This document shows, piece by piece, positions 9,495-19,446 of a DNA stretch of 64,000 nucleotides (position 1 is its first letter; the number at the start of each line of letters is the position of its first letter). Location: positions 62,001 through 126,000 of the forward strand of contig NZ_BQHW01000016.1 in assembly GCF_021602025.1 (NCBI RefSeq). Reading direction: 5' to 3'. Under the pieces are notes generated by a model. It ran no database searches, was not told where the DNA came from, and saw only the letters and a program-made list of their open reading frames with translations. The position numbers and the translations under genes were made by a program. Source of the stretch: Pseudomonas ceruminis. GTDB taxonomy: Bacteria; Pseudomonadota; Gammaproteobacteria; Pseudomonadales; Pseudomonadaceae.

Positions 9495-10151
9495 TTAGAA
9501 GGTCATTTCCTTCACATCATCGGGCACGATCAGCTTACCGGCCGTTTTCGCGATGATTTCTTCGACAGTCACGCCCGGCGCGGTTTCGCGCAGGATGAAC
9601 GCACCGTCTTCGATCTCCAGGTAGGCCAGGTCGGTCAGCACCTTGCGAATGCAGCCGGCGCCGGTCAACGGCAGGCTGCAGCGCGGCAGCAGCTTGGACT
9701 CACCGTCCTTGGAGGCGTGGGTCATGGTGACGATGATGTTCTCGGCACCGGCGACCAGGTCCATGGCGCCGCCCATGCCCTTGACCAGCTTGCCAGGGAT
9801 CATCCAGGAAGCGATGTTGCCTTCCACATCAACCTCGAAAGCGCCCAGCACGGTGAGGTCGACGTGACCACCACGGATCATGGCAAAGGATTGCGCTGAA
9901 TCGAAAATAGAAGCACCGCGGCGGGCGGTGACCGTCTGCTTGCCGGCGTTGATCATGTCAGGGTCGAGGGTGCTTTCGGTAGGGAACTCGCCCATGCCCA
10001 GCAGGCCGTTTTCCGATTGCAGCATGACATCCATGTCGGCGGGTACATAGTTGGCCACCAGGGTCGGGATACCGATGCCGAGGTTGACGTAGTAGCCGTC
10101 CTTCAGTTCACGTGCGACGCGTTGCGCCATCTGTTCGCGGGTCAGTGCCAT
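9495..10151 (-). CDS. atoA: 3-oxoacid/acetate CoA-transferase, beta subunit
   Basis: Beta subunit of a class I CoA-transferase that moves CoA from an acyl-CoA to a short-chain acid such as acetoacetate. The 218-residue protein has the conserved NLGIGIPTLVANY start, the SENG motif holding the catalytic glutamate (about residue 47) and the IPGKLVKGMGGAMDLV region. It lies 35 bases downstream of the alpha subunit gene and forms an operon with it and atoE. The family also includes succinyl-CoA:3-ketoacid transferases (ScoB), so the exact donor is uncertain; the AtoE neighbour favours acetoacetate or butyrate metabolism. Confidence 0.93.
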   Translation of the reverse strand: MALTREQMAQRVARELKDGYYVNLGIGIPTLVANYVPADMDVMLQSENGLLGMGEFPTESTLDPDMINAGKQTVTARRGASIFDSAQSFAMIRGGHVDLTVLGAFEVDVEGNIASWMIPGKLVKGMGGAMDLVAGAENIIVTMTHASKDGESKLLPRCSLPLTGAGCIRKVLTDLAYLEIEDGAFILRETAPGVTVEEIIAKTAGKLIVPDDVKEMTF

Positions 10152-10186
10152 GGTCAGGATCTCTTTGTTGTTCTGATGGACGGCGC

Positions 10187-10885
10187 TCAGGCCTTGACGG
10201 TGCGCTTTTCGATGCGTTTTTCGAACGTGCCGACGATGACCCGGTCTACGAAGATGCCCGGGGTATGGATCTCGCTGGGCAGCAGTACGCCGGGCTCGAC
10301 GATCTCTTCCACTTCGACCACGGTGATCTTGCCGGCGGTGGCAGCCAGCGGGTTGAAGTTTTGCGCAGTGTTGCGGTACACCACGTTGCCATAGTGGTCG
10401 GCTTTCCAGCCCTTGACGATGGCGAAGTCACCGGTGATGGATTCTTCGAGAATGTACTTGCGGCCTTTGAACTCGCGGACTTCCTTGCCCTCGGCAACCG
10501 GGGTGCCGTAGCCGGTGGCAGTGTAGAAGGCCGGAATGCCTGCACCACCTGCGCGCATCTTTTCGGCCAGGGTACCTTGGGGGGTCAGTTCGACCTCCAG
10601 TTCGCCGCTGAGCAACTGGCGTTCGAATTCGGCGTTTTCCCCAACGTAGGAGGCGATCATCTTGCGGATCTGCCGGTCTTCCAGCAGCACGCCCAGGCCA
10701 AAACCGTCGACGCCGCAGTTGTTGGAGACCACAGTCAGACCCTTGACGCCACGGCGCTTGATTTCGGCAATGAGGTTTTCCGGGATGCCGCACAGGCCAA
10801 AACCACCAGCCAGTACGGTCATGTTATCGGTCAGGCCTTCAAGGGCCTGTTCATAGGTTGCTACGCGCTTGTCCAGTCCGGCCAT
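10187..10885 (-). CDS. atoD: 3-oxoacid/acetate CoA-transferase, alpha subunit
   Basis: Alpha subunit partner of the downstream beta subunit; together they form the CoA-transferase that activates short-chain acids. From ATG 10885 the protein is 232 residues, starting [15 protein letters not shown], with the family glycine-rich CoA-binding loop [16 protein letters not shown] at about residues 24-39 and [15 protein letters not shown] in the middle. The frame is open upstream to 10987, but those residues are not family-like and AAAGGCGG lies at a proper distance from 10885. First gene of the operon, divergent from a LysR regulator that probably controls it. Confidence 0.93.
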   Translation of the reverse strand: MAGLDKRVATYEQALEGLTDNMTVLAGGFGLCGIPENLIAEIKRRGVKGLTVVSNNCGVDGFGLGVLLEDRQIRKMIASYVGENAEFERQLLSGELEVELTPQGTLAEKMRAGGAGIPAFYTATGYGTPVAEGKEVREFKGRKYILEESITGDFAIVKGWKADHYGNVVYRNTAQNFNPLAATAGKITVVEVEEIVEPGVLLPSEIHTPGIFVDRVIVGTFEKRIEKRTVKA

Positions 10886-10982
10886 GCTGATCCGCCTTTT
10901 GTAGTTGTTGAACCGACGAGGCTGTCGGTGAGCGTGTACCTGCATCTTCACCGCTGGCGACTGATTTGTTAATTTTGTTTTA

Positions 10983-10995
10983 ATCATCGATTGAT
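10983..10995. promoter_or_regulatory. candidate LysR operator in the ato/lysR divergent promoter
   Basis: ATCA-TCGAT-TGAT is a short interrupted palindrome in the AT-rich 140-base gap between the divergent atoD and lysR genes, about 30 bases before the lysR start. LysR-type regulators commonly bind such T-N11-A dyads. The assignment rests on position and symmetry only. Confidence 0.45.
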
Positions 10996-11025
10996 AATTT
11001 TTTCAAAATAACCCGTGAGCCCGCC

Positions 11026-11931
11026 ATGAACGTCAAGCAACTGCGCGCCTTTGTTGCCGTGGCCCAGTACCAGAGCTTCGCCCAAGCCGGCGAACACCTG
11101 CATGTTTCCCAGCCAGCCCTGAGCCTGACCATCAAGGCGCTGGAAGAATACCTGGGCGGCGCCCTGCTCACCCGCACCACACGCAGCGTCAGCCTGACCG
11201 CCGAGGGCGAAGTGCTGCTACCGCTGGCCCGCCGCCTGCTAGCCGACTGGGACGACACCGAAGAAATGCTGCGCCAGCGCTTCACCCTGCAATTGGGCCG
11301 GGTTTCGGTGGCGGCCATGCCGGCCTTTGCCGGCAACCTGTTACCTCACTCGCTGAAGGTTTTCCGCCAGCGCTACCCCAAGGTCAACGTGACCGTGCAC
11401 GACGTGATCAACGAACAGGTGCTGGAACTGGTGCGCCACCGCCGCGTCGAACTGGGTATCGGCTTCGAGCCGGACAATACCGAGGGCTTGCGCTTCCACC
11501 CGCTGTACATGGACCGCTTCGTTGCCGTGGTACCTGGTGACTCGCCGCTGGCGCTTAAGCCCCAGGTCACCTGGGCACAACTGCTGGCCGAGGACTTCAT
11601 CGCTTTGCAGCGGCCTTCGGCGGTGCGCTTGCTGCTGGAACAGAACGTCGCGCCCTGGCACGGCAAACTGGCGGTGGCCTTTGAAAGCCACCAGCTGTCG
11701 ACCATTGGCCGCATGGTCGCCAGTGGCCTGGGGGTCAGTGCGGTGCCCGCGTTGTGCATCAACCAGATGCAAGAGCTTGGCGCACGCTGTGTCACCCTGG
11801 TAGAACCCGCGGTGGAGCGGCGCATTGGCGTGATTGCCTTGGGCGACCACAAACTGTCCACTGCAGCGCAAGCACTGCTCGAGGTACTGCTTGCCCATAC
11901 ACACACTCCGGAGGTGACATGCGTAACGTGA
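11026..11931 (+). CDS. LysR-family transcriptional regulator
   Basis: DNA-binding regulator of 301 residues. The winged helix-turn-helix is at residues 1-60 (MNVKQLRAFVAVAQ, then SQPALSLTIKALEEYLGG), followed by the two-lobed periplasmic-binding-like effector domain from about residue 90. It is divergent from the ato operon across a 140-base gap with a small palindrome, so it likely controls ato expression in response to a short-chain acid or its CoA ester. The 3' end overlaps the aldo/keto reductase start by 13 bases, suggesting those two genes are cotranscribed. Confidence 0.9.
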   Translation: MNVKQLRAFVAVAQYQSFAQAGEHLHVSQPALSLTIKALEEYLGGALLTRTTRSVSLTAEGEVLLPLARRLLADWDDTEEMLRQRFTLQLGRVSVAAMPAFAGNLLPHSLKVFRQRYPKVNVTVHDVINEQVLELVRHRRVELGIGFEPDNTEGLRFHPLYMDRFVAVVPGDSPLALKPQVTWAQLLAEDFIALQRPSAVRLLLEQNVAPWHGKLAVAFESHQLSTIGRMVASGLGVSAVPALCINQMQELGARCVTLVEPAVERRIGVIALGDHKLSTAAQALLEVLLAHTHTPEVTCVT

Positions 11932-12740
11932 AACTGGCAGACTGCGAGGTGCCGGCCATCGGCCAGGGCACTTGGTACATGGGCGAAGACCCGGCCCATC
12001 GCGCCGCCGAGGTGGCTGCCCTGCAACAGGGTATCGAGCTGGGCATGAACCTGATCGACACTGCCGAAATGTATGCCGAGGGCGGCGCGGAAACAGTAGT
12101 CGGCCAGGCCATTGCCGGGCGTCGCGACCAGGTGTTTCTAGTCAGCAAGGTCTACCCGCACAATGCCAGCCAACGGGGGGTGCCTGCTGCTTGTGAGCGC
12201 AGCCTCAAGCGCCTGGGCACGGATGTCATCGACCTGTATCTGCTGCACTGGCGAGGCCAATACCCACTGGAGGAAACCGTCGAGGCGTTCGAGCGTCTGC
12301 GCGAACAAGGCAAGATTCGCCGCTGGGGGGTTTCCAACTTCGATGTCGATGACCTGCGCGAATTGCACAACCCGGACTGCGCCACCAATCAGGTGCTGTA
12401 CAACCCGGCGCAGCGTGGCATCGAGTTCGACCTGCTACCGTGGAGCCGGCAACGGGAACTGCCGACCATGGCCTACTGCCCTTTGGCCCAGGCTGGGCGA
12501 CTGCTGCAGCACCAGGTATTGAGCGAAGTCGCCGAGCGCCATGGGGCCACGCCAGCCCAGGTCAGCCTGGCGTGGGTAACACGCCATGACGATGTGATTG
12601 CCATCCCCAAGGCCGTGGCGCCCGAGCATGTGCAGTTGAATGCCGCAGCCGGGGCATTGAGCCTGACCCGCGAGGATCTGCGGGCGATTGATCGGGCGTT
12701 TCCGGCGCCTACGCGTAAGCAACACCTGGCGATGGTTTGA
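11919..12740 (+). CDS. aldo/keto reductase
   Basis: NADPH-dependent oxidoreductase of the aldo/keto reductase superfamily, 273 residues. The catalytic tetrad is visible: Asp in LIDTAEMY, Tyr in the same motif, Lys in LVSKVYP and His in YLLHW. The C-terminal cofactor-binding stretch VIAIPKAVAPEHVQ is also present. The start at 11919 has GGAGG at a good distance (tgac before ATG); the frame is open further upstream only inside lysR. The 13-base overlap with lysR points to one transcript. The substrate cannot be told from sequence. Confidence 0.9.
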   Translation: MRNVKLADCEVPAIGQGTWYMGEDPAHRAAEVAALQQGIELGMNLIDTAEMYAEGGAETVVGQAIAGRRDQVFLVSKVYPHNASQRGVPAACERSLKRLGTDVIDLYLLHWRGQYPLEETVEAFERLREQGKIRRWGVSNFDVDDLRELHNPDCATNQVLYNPAQRGIEFDLLPWSRQRELPTMAYCPLAQAGRLLQHQVLSEVAERHGATPAQVSLAWVTRHDDVIAIPKAVAPEHVQLNAAAGALSLTREDLRAIDRAFPAPTRKQHLAMV

Positions 12741-12755
12741 GGGACCCGCGAACCT

Positions 12756-12772
12756 GGGCTGCCTTGCAGCCC
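12756..12772. terminator. hairpin between convergent aldo/keto reductase and dnaE2
   Basis: A perfect seven-base stem GGGCTGC / GCAGCCC with a three-base loop sits in the 66-base gap between two convergent genes. The position suggests bidirectional termination, but there is no T-run on either strand. Confidence 0.4.
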
Positions 12773-12806
12773 ATCGCAGGCAATCCGGCTGTCAGGCCCA
12801 GTACCG

Positions 12807-15800
12807 TCAATGAAAATCCCGGCTGCGCACATCCAGCCCCTGTAACAGTGGGCTAACATCCTCCAACCGCCGCGCAATCAGGTGCCGTACTTCGTCCGCC
12901 TGCTCCAGTCGCCCACTCACCTTGAGCAATTGCGACCCCACCAGCGCCCGCCGCTGCCGCTCGGCCAGGTCACGCCAGACCACCACATTGACCATGCCAA
13001 ACTCATCTTCAAGGGTGACAAAGGTCACCCCACTGGCTGTCTGTGGCCGCTGCCGCCCGACCACCAGCCCAGCCACGGCAACCGCATCGCCATGTTCGAC
13101 CTCCGCCAATTCTCGCGAGCTGCGACAACCCAGCGCCCGCAGGCGCGTGCGCAATAACGCCAAGGGATGGGGCCCAAGGGTCGTACCCAGGGTGTCGTAA
13201 TCGGCCATCAGGTCCTCGCCCACAGTGGGCACAGGCAACGTTACCGGGAGCTCAGGTGCCGCCTCGACCTCGGCGAACAACGGTAACTGGGGCTGCACCG
13301 CCGCCACCTGCCAGCGTGCCTGGTGACGATCGCGCGCCAGGGCGCGTAACGCACCGGCATCGGCCAGCCGGGCCCGGGCTCTGCTGTCCAGACCGACACG
13401 CAAGCACAGGTCTTCGATATCACGCCACGGCCTGACCGCCCTCGCCTCCTCCAGCCGCCGAGCATCGGCTTCGGCGAAGCCTCGAATCTGTCGCAAGCCA
13501 AGGCGGATGGCCAAAGCGCGCTCACCGACAGGTTCCAGGGTGCAATCCCACTCGCTGTGGCATACATCTACCGGCCGCACCTCGATCCCCTGACGCCGCG
13601 CCTCCTGCAACAACTGGTCAGGGCTGTAGAACCCCATCGGCCAGCTGTTGACCAACGCGCAGGTGAAGATTGCCGGTTCATGGCATTTGAGCCAGCTACT
13701 GGCATAACACAGCAAGGCAAAACTGGCCGCATGCGACTCGGGGAAGCCATAACTGCCAAAGCCTTTGATCTGCTCGAAGATGCGCTCGGCAAACATCAGG
13801 TCGTAACCGTTGCGCAGCATGCCCTGCACCAGCCGCTCGCGGTGCGGCTCCAGACCGCCATGGCGCTTCCAGGCCGCCATGCTGCGGCGCAACTGGTCCG
13901 CCTCCCCAGGGCTGTAGTCGGCAGCGACCATGGCCAGTTCCATGACCTGCTCCTGGAACAAGGGCACACCCAAAGTGCGCTCGAACACCTCTTTGAGCTG
14001 GGGCGAGGGGTAAGTGACCGGCTCCTGCTTCAAGCGCCGGCGCAGGTAAGGGTGGACCATGTCGCCCTGAATAGGCCCTGGACGAACGATCGCCACTTCG
14101 ATCACCAGGTCGTAGAACTTCGTGGGCTTGAGCCGGGGCAGCATGGCCATCTGCGCGCGCGATTCGATCTGGAATACGCCCATGGTCTCGGCCCGACTGA
14201 TCATTGCGTAGGTGGCCGGATCTTCACCAGGGATGGTCGCCAGGGTCAGTTGCCGGCCACGGTGCCGCTGCATCAGGTCGAAACAGCGGCGCAAGGCGCT
14301 GAGCATGCCCAGGGCAAGTACATCGACCTTGAGCAAACCGACCATGTCCAGGTCGTCCTTGTCCCACTGGATCACCGTGCGCTCGGCCATGGCTGCGTTT
14401 TCCACCGGCACCAGGTGATCCAGCGGCTGCTCGGAGATGACAAAGCCGCCCGGGTGCTGGGATAAATGGCGCGGAAAGCCGATCAACTGCGCAGCCAGTA
14501 CCAGGATGCGTCGCAACGACGGGCTGCCGGGCTCGAAGCCGGCTTCGACCAGGCGCTGTTCATCCGGGATGCGATCGCTCCAGCGGCCACAGCACTTGGC
14601 CAAGGCATCCACCTGATCGGCCGGCAAGCCCAGCACCCGGGCCACGTCACGTATCGCACCGGCAGCGTGATAGGTGTTGACCACTGCCGTCAGTGCCGCC
14701 CGGTGCCGACCATAGCGGCGAAACACATACTGGATCACTTCTTCGCGCCGGTCATGCTCGAAGTCCACGTCGATATCCGGTGGTTCGTTGCGCTCACGCG
14801 ACAGAAAGCGCTCGAACAGCAAGCGGTGCTTCATGGGGTCGAGTTCGGTGATGCCGAGCACGAAACACACCACCGAATTGGCCGCCGAGCCACGGCCCTG
14901 GCAGAGGATGTGCTGACTGCGGGCAAAGGCAACGATGTCGTGCACCGTGAGGAAATAGCTTTCGTAACCCAGCGCCTCGATCAGTGCCAGCTCCTTGGCC
15001 AGCACGTTACGCACGTTGTCACTCGCCCCCGACGGCCAGCGCAGGGGCAGGCCCCGTTCGCACAACTCACGCAGCCAACTGGCGGGTGTATGCCCCTCTG
15101 GCACCAGCTCCCGCGGGTAGCGATACTGCAACTCACCCAGGTCGAACTGGCAGCACTCGGCAATGTTCAAGGTTTCGGCAAGCAGGTCGGCAGGGTAAAG
15201 CTCAGCCAATTGCGCCAGAGGCCGCAGGTGGCGCTCGCCGTTGGCGTACAGGAAGCGCCCCGCCTCAGCGACGCTGCAGCGCTGGCGGATGGCAGTCATG
15301 CAATCTTGCAAGGCGCGCCGACCGCGCACATGCATGTGCACGTCACCACAGGCCACGAGCCGAATACCCAGATGCGCCGCCATGATGCGCAGTTGCCGCA
15401 AACGGTTTTCATCATCGCTGCCACGGTGCAGGTGTACGCCCAGCCAGGACCGCTCGCCGAACAACCCACGCAACCATTGGCCGTGCGCCGGGTCACACGG
15501 GACTTCGGCAATCCATAAAGCCAACAACCCTTGATGGTGTTGGGCCAGATCATCCTTGAACAGTTGATAATCGCCCTTCTCTGCCCGCCGTCGTGCGCGG
15601 GTGATCAAGGCGCACAGGTTCTGGTAGCCGACAAGGTTCTGCACCAGTAACACCAGTTTCGGGCCGTCCTGCAGGCACACTTCACTGCCGACGATCAGGC
15701 GTAAGTGCTGCTCTTTGGCTGCCTGCCACGCACGCACGATGCCGGCCAGGGTGCACTCGTCGGTGATCGCCAACGCCTGGTACCCCTGCTCACGGGCGCG

Positions 15801-15887
15801 ACGGAACAGTTCCTCGGCGCTGGATGCTCCGCGCTGGAAGCTGAAATTGGACAAGCAATGCAGTTCGGCATAACCCGCCGTGCTCAT
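12807..15887 (-). CDS. dnaE2: error-prone DNA polymerase III alpha subunit DnaE2 (ImuC)
   Basis: Second replicative-type polymerase of the damage-inducible mutasome, which copies past lesions together with ImuA and ImuB. From ATG 15887 it is about 1026 residues: an N-terminal PHP domain starting at [12 protein letters not shown], the polymerase core with the catalytic PDIDVDFEH motif, helix-hairpin-helix region, and a C-terminal OB-fold ([13 protein letters not shown]). Length fits DnaE2, shorter than housekeeping DnaE. Its ATG overlaps the imuB stop (ATGA), showing tight translational coupling. The frame is open upstream to 16010 but those residues lie inside imuB and are not family-like. 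Confidence 0.96.
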   Translation of the reverse strand: MSTAGYAELHCLSNFSFQRGASSAEELFRRAREQGYQALAITDECTLAGIVRAWQAAKEQHLRLIVGSEVCLQDGPKLVLLVQNLVGYQNLCALITRARRRAEKGDYQLFKDDLAQHHQGLLALWIAEVPCDPAHGQWLRGLFGERSWLGVHLHRGSDDENRLRQLRIMAAHLGIRLVACGDVHMHVRGRRALQDCMTAIRQRCSVAEAGRFLYANGERHLRPLAQLAELYPADLLAETLNIAECCQFDLGELQYRYPRELVPEGHTPASWLRELCERGLPLRWPSGASDNVRNVLAKELALIEALGYESYFLTVHDIVAFARSQHILCQGRGSAANSVVCFVLGITELDPMKHRLLFERFLSRERNEPPDIDVDFEHDRREEVIQYVFRRYGRHRAALTAVVNTYHAAGAIRDVARVLGLPADQVDALAKCCGRWSDRIPDEQRLVEAGFEPGSPSLRRILVLAAQLIGFPRHLSQHPGGFVISEQPLDHLVPVENAAMAERTVIQWDKDDLDMVGLLKVDVLALGMLSALRRCFDLMQRHRGRQLTLATIPGEDPATYAMISRAETMGVFQIESRAQMAMLPRLKPTKFYDLVIEVAIVRPGPIQGDMVHPYLRRRLKQEPVTYPSPQLKEVFERTLGVPLFQEQVMELAMVAADYSPGEADQLRRSMAAWKRHGGLEPHRERLVQGMLRNGYDLMFAERIFEQIKGFGSYGFPESHAASFALLCYASSWLKCHEPAIFTCALVNSWPMGFYSPDQLLQEARRQGIEVRPVDVCHSEWDCTLEPVGERALAIRLGLRQIRGFAEADARRLEEARAVRPWRDIEDLCLRVGLDSRARARLADAGALRALARDRHQARWQVAAVQPQLPLFAEVEAAPELPVTLPVPTVGEDLMADYDTLGTTLGPHPLALLRTRLRALGCRSSRELAEVEHGDAVAVAGLVVGRQRPQTASGVTFVTLEDEFGMVNVVVWRDLAERQRRALVGSQLLKVSGRLEQADEVRHLIARRLEDVSPLLQGLDVRSRDFH

Positions 15888-17302
15888 GCGAACCACCCCT
15901 GCAACCACAGGGGACCAGGTTGGGCCAGGTCGCGGTAGGCCCAGCCACGCAACCCTTCGCGGGTCTCGATGCGGTAATAGTCGCGGCGAACGTCGCCACC
16001 GTCCCACCAACCCGACTCGATGCGCTCGGCCGCCCCCAGCAACCTGTGGCCCATGCCGTCCAGAGCCTGGGGTTCAGGCAGCAACCAGCCGGGGCGGCTT
16101 CCAGGCAAGGCCGTCAGACTGCCTTGCGCGCCCTGCGCTGCCGATTGCCAGGCGCACTCGGGACGGTGGTCGGCCTCTGCACGCAAGCCCTTGACCGCTT
16201 CGTCCCCCAAGCGGGCACGCAGGCGCTCGCGCAACTGCTCCCAAGGTTGGGCTTGTTGGGCGCGAGGATCGAACAATGCCTGGTGCTGGGGCACGAAAGG
16301 TGGCAGGTCGTCGGCAACCAACCGCAGATTACGCACCGGAGCCGGAATGCGCAGTGGCTCCAGGCGCCCGCGGGCCAGTTCGAAGAGGATTGCGCCATCG
16401 CGCTCGGCGGCCAGCAGGCCCACCCGTAGCAGCGTGTCCGGCCCCTCGGCGTGTTCCAGGTGCAGGCAAAAGCGCTGCACGCCGCAGTCGCGCCCGGCGA
16501 GAAAGGCAGCCAGGTCGTTGAGCAGGCGCCGCAGCGGGAACAGCAAGGCCTGATGCGACTCGACGTCAAAATTGAGCTCCAGCCGCGTTTCGAAGCGATC
16601 AGGCGGCTGATAGAAACCCAGCCCGAGCGTGCGCAAGCCCAGCAGCTGATCCAGGTGCAGCTGGACCTGAGCGGAAAAACGCCTGGCCAAGGCATCGCGC
16701 GGCAGGACCAGCACCTGCCCAAGTTGCTGCAGGCCCATGCGCGCAAAGGCGTCAGCAGCCTCTTGCGGCAGCCCTACCCGCGTTATGGGCATGCGTGCCA
16801 ATGCCGCGCGGGTGTCTTCGGCGCACGTCAGCGCCAGGCCGTCATGGCCGTTGGCAAGCATGCGTGCCGCCACCGGGTTGGTGGCCAGCACGATGCGCTG
16901 GCGCAGGCCCAGTGCTGCCAGCTCGTCACGCAGGCGCGCCTGCAATACCGGCCAAGGGCCGAACAGTTGCAGGCTGGAGCCCACTTCCAGCAACAGCGCA
17001 CGAGGATAGTGCAGGCTGACCTGGGCGCTGAAGCGGTAGGCCCAGGCGGCCAACAGTTGCTGCAACTGTTCGATACGTGCGGCATCGGCCTCGACACAGT
17101 GGAAGCCGTCGGCCAGGGCACGGGCGGCAGTCAAGGTCTGGCCGGCACGCAGGCCAAGCGCTGCCGCTGCAGGGTTGACCGCCTGCAACACGCGACGCTG
17201 GACCGGCCCGTCGATCAAAACCAGTGGTGCGTCAGCATCGTCGCGTTCACGCAGGATAGAGTCCAGCGCCAACTGCGGAAAAAGAATGCAGGCCCAGAGC
17301 AT
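15884..17302 (-). CDS. imuB: ImuB, Y-family-like mutasome protein
   Basis: Y-family DNA polymerase homologue, 472 residues, that acts as an adaptor linking DnaE2 and ImuA to the sliding clamp rather than as a polymerase. The fold is seen in the start [16 protein letters not shown], where the usual catalytic DxD of active Y-family members is replaced, and in the thumb/little-finger region around [21 protein letters not shown]. Loss of the acidic residues agrees with known ImuB proteins. It starts six bases after imuA and overlaps dnaE2 by four bases, inside the lexA2 operon. Confidence 0.93.
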   Translation of the reverse strand: MLWACILFPQLALDSILRERDDADAPLVLIDGPVQRRVLQAVNPAAAALGLRAGQTLTAARALADGFHCVEADAARIEQLQQLLAAWAYRFSAQVSLHYPRALLLEVGSSLQLFGPWPVLQARLRDELAALGLRQRIVLATNPVAARMLANGHDGLALTCAEDTRAALARMPITRVGLPQEAADAFARMGLQQLGQVLVLPRDALARRFSAQVQLHLDQLLGLRTLGLGFYQPPDRFETRLELNFDVESHQALLFPLRRLLNDLAAFLAGRDCGVQRFCLHLEHAEGPDTLLRVGLLAAERDGAILFELARGRLEPLRIPAPVRNLRLVADDLPPFVPQHQALFDPRAQQAQPWEQLRERLRARLGDEAVKGLRAEADHRPECAWQSAAQGAQGSLTALPGSRPGWLLPEPQALDGMGHRLLGAAERIESGWWDGGDVRRDYYRIETREGLRGWAYRDLAQPGPLWLQGWFA

Positions 17303-17308
17303 GCTGCA

Positions 17309-17929
17309 TCAGCCCCGCCCAGGACAGGCAATGGCAGCCGCTGGCGGCAAGCCACCACGGCACTTGAGCACGCGCCATTGTGCGGGGCGGGTGTCGATGG
17401 CAATACGCAATGCGGCCGGTGAAGGATTATGCGCAGCCTGTTGCGGCCGGCAGGCAAACGCCAGCGCCTGGCCCGTTTCGGCTGCAACCTGCAGCCGACG
17501 CAGCGCACGATCGTCAGCACGTTCCGGCCAGCACAGCACGGCCGCGCAACTCCCAGAACGTAGGCACTGCTCGGCGGCCCAGAGCGCATCGGCCGGCGCG
17601 GCCTCTACTTGCATCAGCCAGCGCAGATCCACCCCGGCCGCCTGCCAGGCCGGCGCGTAGGGGATGAAGGGGGGAGCCACCAGAACAATCCGCCCGCCTT
17701 CGGCACTCAACCGTGCCAGGGAAGGCCAGAGCAAGTGCAATTCACCGCACCCTGGGCTAGCCAGCAGCAGCTCGCTGAGCGCCGACGCCGGCCAGCCGCC
17801 ATCGGGCAAACGCTGGTCCAATACGGCATGGCCAGTGGGCTGCCCCCCGGTCGGGCGTGTCTGGGCCTGCCGGCCGCGCCAGACCTGGCGCTGGTCCAGC
17901 AGCCGATCAAGATCGACTACCGCGCCCAT
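17309..17929 (-). CDS. imuA: ImuA, RecA-like/SulA-like mutasome accessory protein
   Basis: Accessory protein of the ImuA-ImuB-DnaE2 system, 206 residues, distantly related to RecA/SulA. The recognisable features are the VLDQRLPDGGWPASALSELL region and the hydrophobic strand IVLVAPPFIPYAP. Its start shares one base with the lexA2 stop (TGATG), so it is translationally coupled to the repressor. The protein is poorly conserved in general and the assignment leans on operon position as well as sequence. Confidence 0.9.
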   Translation of the reverse strand: MGAVVDLDRLLDQRQVWRGRQAQTRPTGGQPTGHAVLDQRLPDGGWPASALSELLLASPGCGELHLLWPSLARLSAEGGRIVLVAPPFIPYAPAWQAAGVDLRWLMQVEAAPADALWAAEQCLRSGSCAAVLCWPERADDRALRRLQVAAETGQALAFACRPQQAAHNPSPAALRIAIDTRPAQWRVLKCRGGLPPAAAIACPGRG

Positions 17930-18546
17930 CAGTCGCGCCTCAACAAGCCACAGAAAACGCCTTCGATGAAGAACTCCCGCTCAGGGCCAACATCGATCGG
18001 CGCATAGGCCGGGTTGCGCGGCATCAGCCGATAACCGCCCGGCTGGCGCTGCAAGCGCTTGATGGTAACTTCGCCATCCAGGCGAGCAACCACGATCTGG
18101 CCATCACGCGCTTCGCCCTGCTGGCGGATACCCACCAGGTCGCCATCAAAGATACCGTCGTCGACCATTGAGTCACCTCGTACCTTCAGCAGGTAGTCCG
18201 GGGTACGGCGGAACAAGCTGGGGTCGAGCAGCAACTGCTCGTGAATGCCCAGGTCAGGGCCAATCGGTGCGCCTGCCGCCACTTGGCCCAACACCGGGAC
18301 CTCGAGGATTTCCGGGCGGCGCAACGGCTCGGCCAGGCGGATGCCCCGCGCCTGGTTGGGTGTTACATCGATGTAACCCGCCTGGCACAGGGCGGTGATG
18401 TGCTTGCGCGCAACACTGCGTGAAGCGAAGCCAAAGCGGCTGGCGATGTCGGCAAGGCTCGGTGGCTGGCCGTGATCGGCGATGCGTTCACGGATGAAAT
18501 CGAGAATTGCGCGGCGTTTTGGGGTGAGATTGTCCATGGAGTACAT
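17929..18546 (-). CDS. lexA2: LexA2 SOS repressor
   Basis: Repressor of the mutasome operon it heads. 205 residues: N-terminal winged helix-turn-helix (LTPKRRAILDFIRERIADHGQPPSLADIA), cleavage site Ala-Gly at about 91-92 (QVAAGAPI), catalytic Ser near 126 (GDSMVDD) and Lys near 163 (EVTIKRL), so self-cleavage on DNA damage is expected. The second LexA of P. putida-type pseudomonads controls only this cassette. A palindromic operator overlaps the first start codon; an alternative in-frame ATG is at 18537, but neither start has a strong ribosome binding site. Confidence 0.95.
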   Translation of the reverse strand: MYSMDNLTPKRRAILDFIRERIADHGQPPSLADIASRFGFASRSVARKHITALCQAGYIDVTPNQARGIRLAEPLRRPEILEVPVLGQVAAGAPIGPDLGIHEQLLLDPSLFRRTPDYLLKVRGDSMVDDGIFDGDLVGIRQQGEARDGQIVVARLDGEVTIKRLQRQPGGYRLMPRNPAYAPIDVGPEREFFIEGVFCGLLRRD

Positions 18547-18554
18547 TTGTACTC
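18539..18554 (-). promoter_or_regulatory. LexA2 operator overlapping the lexA2 start
   Basis: GAGTACATTTGTACTC contains GTAC-N4-GTAC in a symmetric frame. It resembles the GTAC-N4-GTGC type of box known for P. putida LexA2 and differs from the CTGT-N8-ACAG box of LexA1. It covers the first ATG of lexA2, so bound repressor could block both transcription and, in transcript form, translation initiation. Confidence 0.75.
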
Positions 18555-18707
18555 TTTTCGCAGCACGCTGAACAGCCCCCTTCGTCGGCAGCTTTCAGTG
18601 ATCAGAACTAAAAAGCCCAAAGAGCGGTGCACAAAAGCCCCAAATCGCCTTGCCACACACTTTCTAAATTTTAGTTCCCAGCCGCCCAATCCCTGAATGT
18701 AAGAAAG
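18555..18707. other. lexA2 upstream region and left island junction
   Basis: AT-richer sequence between the lexA2 operator and the first transposase scrap. It should contain the lexA2 promoter. GAACTAAAA near 18605 and TTTTAGTTC near 18668 are inverted copies about 55 bases apart, which may be chance. No tRNA or clear attachment site is visible. Confidence 0.35.
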
Positions 18708-18911
18708 TCAAACGTTCAGTAGCGAGTCATCAGCATTGATGCCCTTCAGCCAGCCGAGCTGACGTCTCGCTATGCTGCGAAGCAACGTACCCACAGTAAG
18801 CCAGATGAGCATCTGCCTTTTGGCATCCGATAGGCCGATGCACAGGAAAAAGTCGGCACCTATTTCCCAGTCTGAATCTGATAGGTCGTATCGCTTGCAC
18901 GTATAAGCCAT
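18708..18911 (-). pseudogene. decayed IS5-like transposase N-terminus
   Basis: The reverse-strand frame begins MAYTCKRYDLSDSDWEI, the typical opening of IS5-family (DUF4096-type) transposases. After KRQML the family sequence continues in another frame as LLWVRCFAA, a stop codon, then RDVSS, equivalent to the usual LLWVLCSGAAWRD segment. A frameshift and an in-frame stop therefore break it, and only the first 60 or so codons of the gene remain. It marks old mobile-element activity at the left edge of the island. Confidence 0.65.
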
Positions 18912-19135
18912 AGTGCTTACAGGACTTACAGTTGCAGCATATTATTCGCTGATACATGAGGAGCGATGATGGTGTGCCGGTCAAGACTGAAGAGCAAGAA
19001 TGGCGTTTTGGAGCCGCCGCGGGGGAGCCCACTTAGATTTTATTTTCCTTCACCATTGAATTCCGGCCGAGAGCCCTTATTTGAACTCAAAGAGCCAGCG
19101 CGCACCAGGAATGCCCGCTAATTCGAGAAGACCAA

Positions 19136-19258
19136 GTGGGAAAACAAAAAGAAAACAAACCTGCTATCGGTCGCCATGACACCGATGAGGTGACAAAACG
19201 CATTGTGTGGACCCAAACCGCTGGCCATTGTGAGCTATGCGGAACTGACCTCATGTAG
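19136..19258 (+). pseudogene. possible N-terminal scrap of an HNH-type endonuclease
   Basis: A 40-codon frame from a GTG encodes a peptide ending TKRIVWTQTAGHCELCGTDLM before a TAG. The pattern of a short basic stretch, (I/L)-W-x-x-x-AG-x-C-x-x-C resembles the start of HNH nucleases found in defence and restriction loci. Nothing resembling the catalytic His-Asn-His follows, so if the reading is right, it is a truncated remnant. Too short to be certain. Confidence 0.35.
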
Positions 19259-19446
19259 CAACCCGCCATGCTGGCCTCCTGGCTGAAAGGGTATGAGCGC
19301 TCCTAGTAGCTCACCCTCAATTTTTGTCCCTTCCTCCGTAAGCCTGGCCGCCCCGAATTCTCTCCCTTCCAGTAGACCATTTCGCGTTGTGCCGCCTCCG
19401 GGCGGAGGTAAGAGTGCGCCCTGTTCGAACAGTTCAGGGTCACCCT

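Noticed and set aside
15300-16200. CRISPR-like or repeat structure in the dnaE2/imuB region
   Set aside because: Local GC-rich similarity only; no regularly spaced repeats were found anywhere in the window.
18605-18676. Inverted GAACTAAAA/TTTTAGTTC as a mobile-element end or attachment site
   Set aside because: Only nine bases, AT-rich, without a matching copy at the right island edge.
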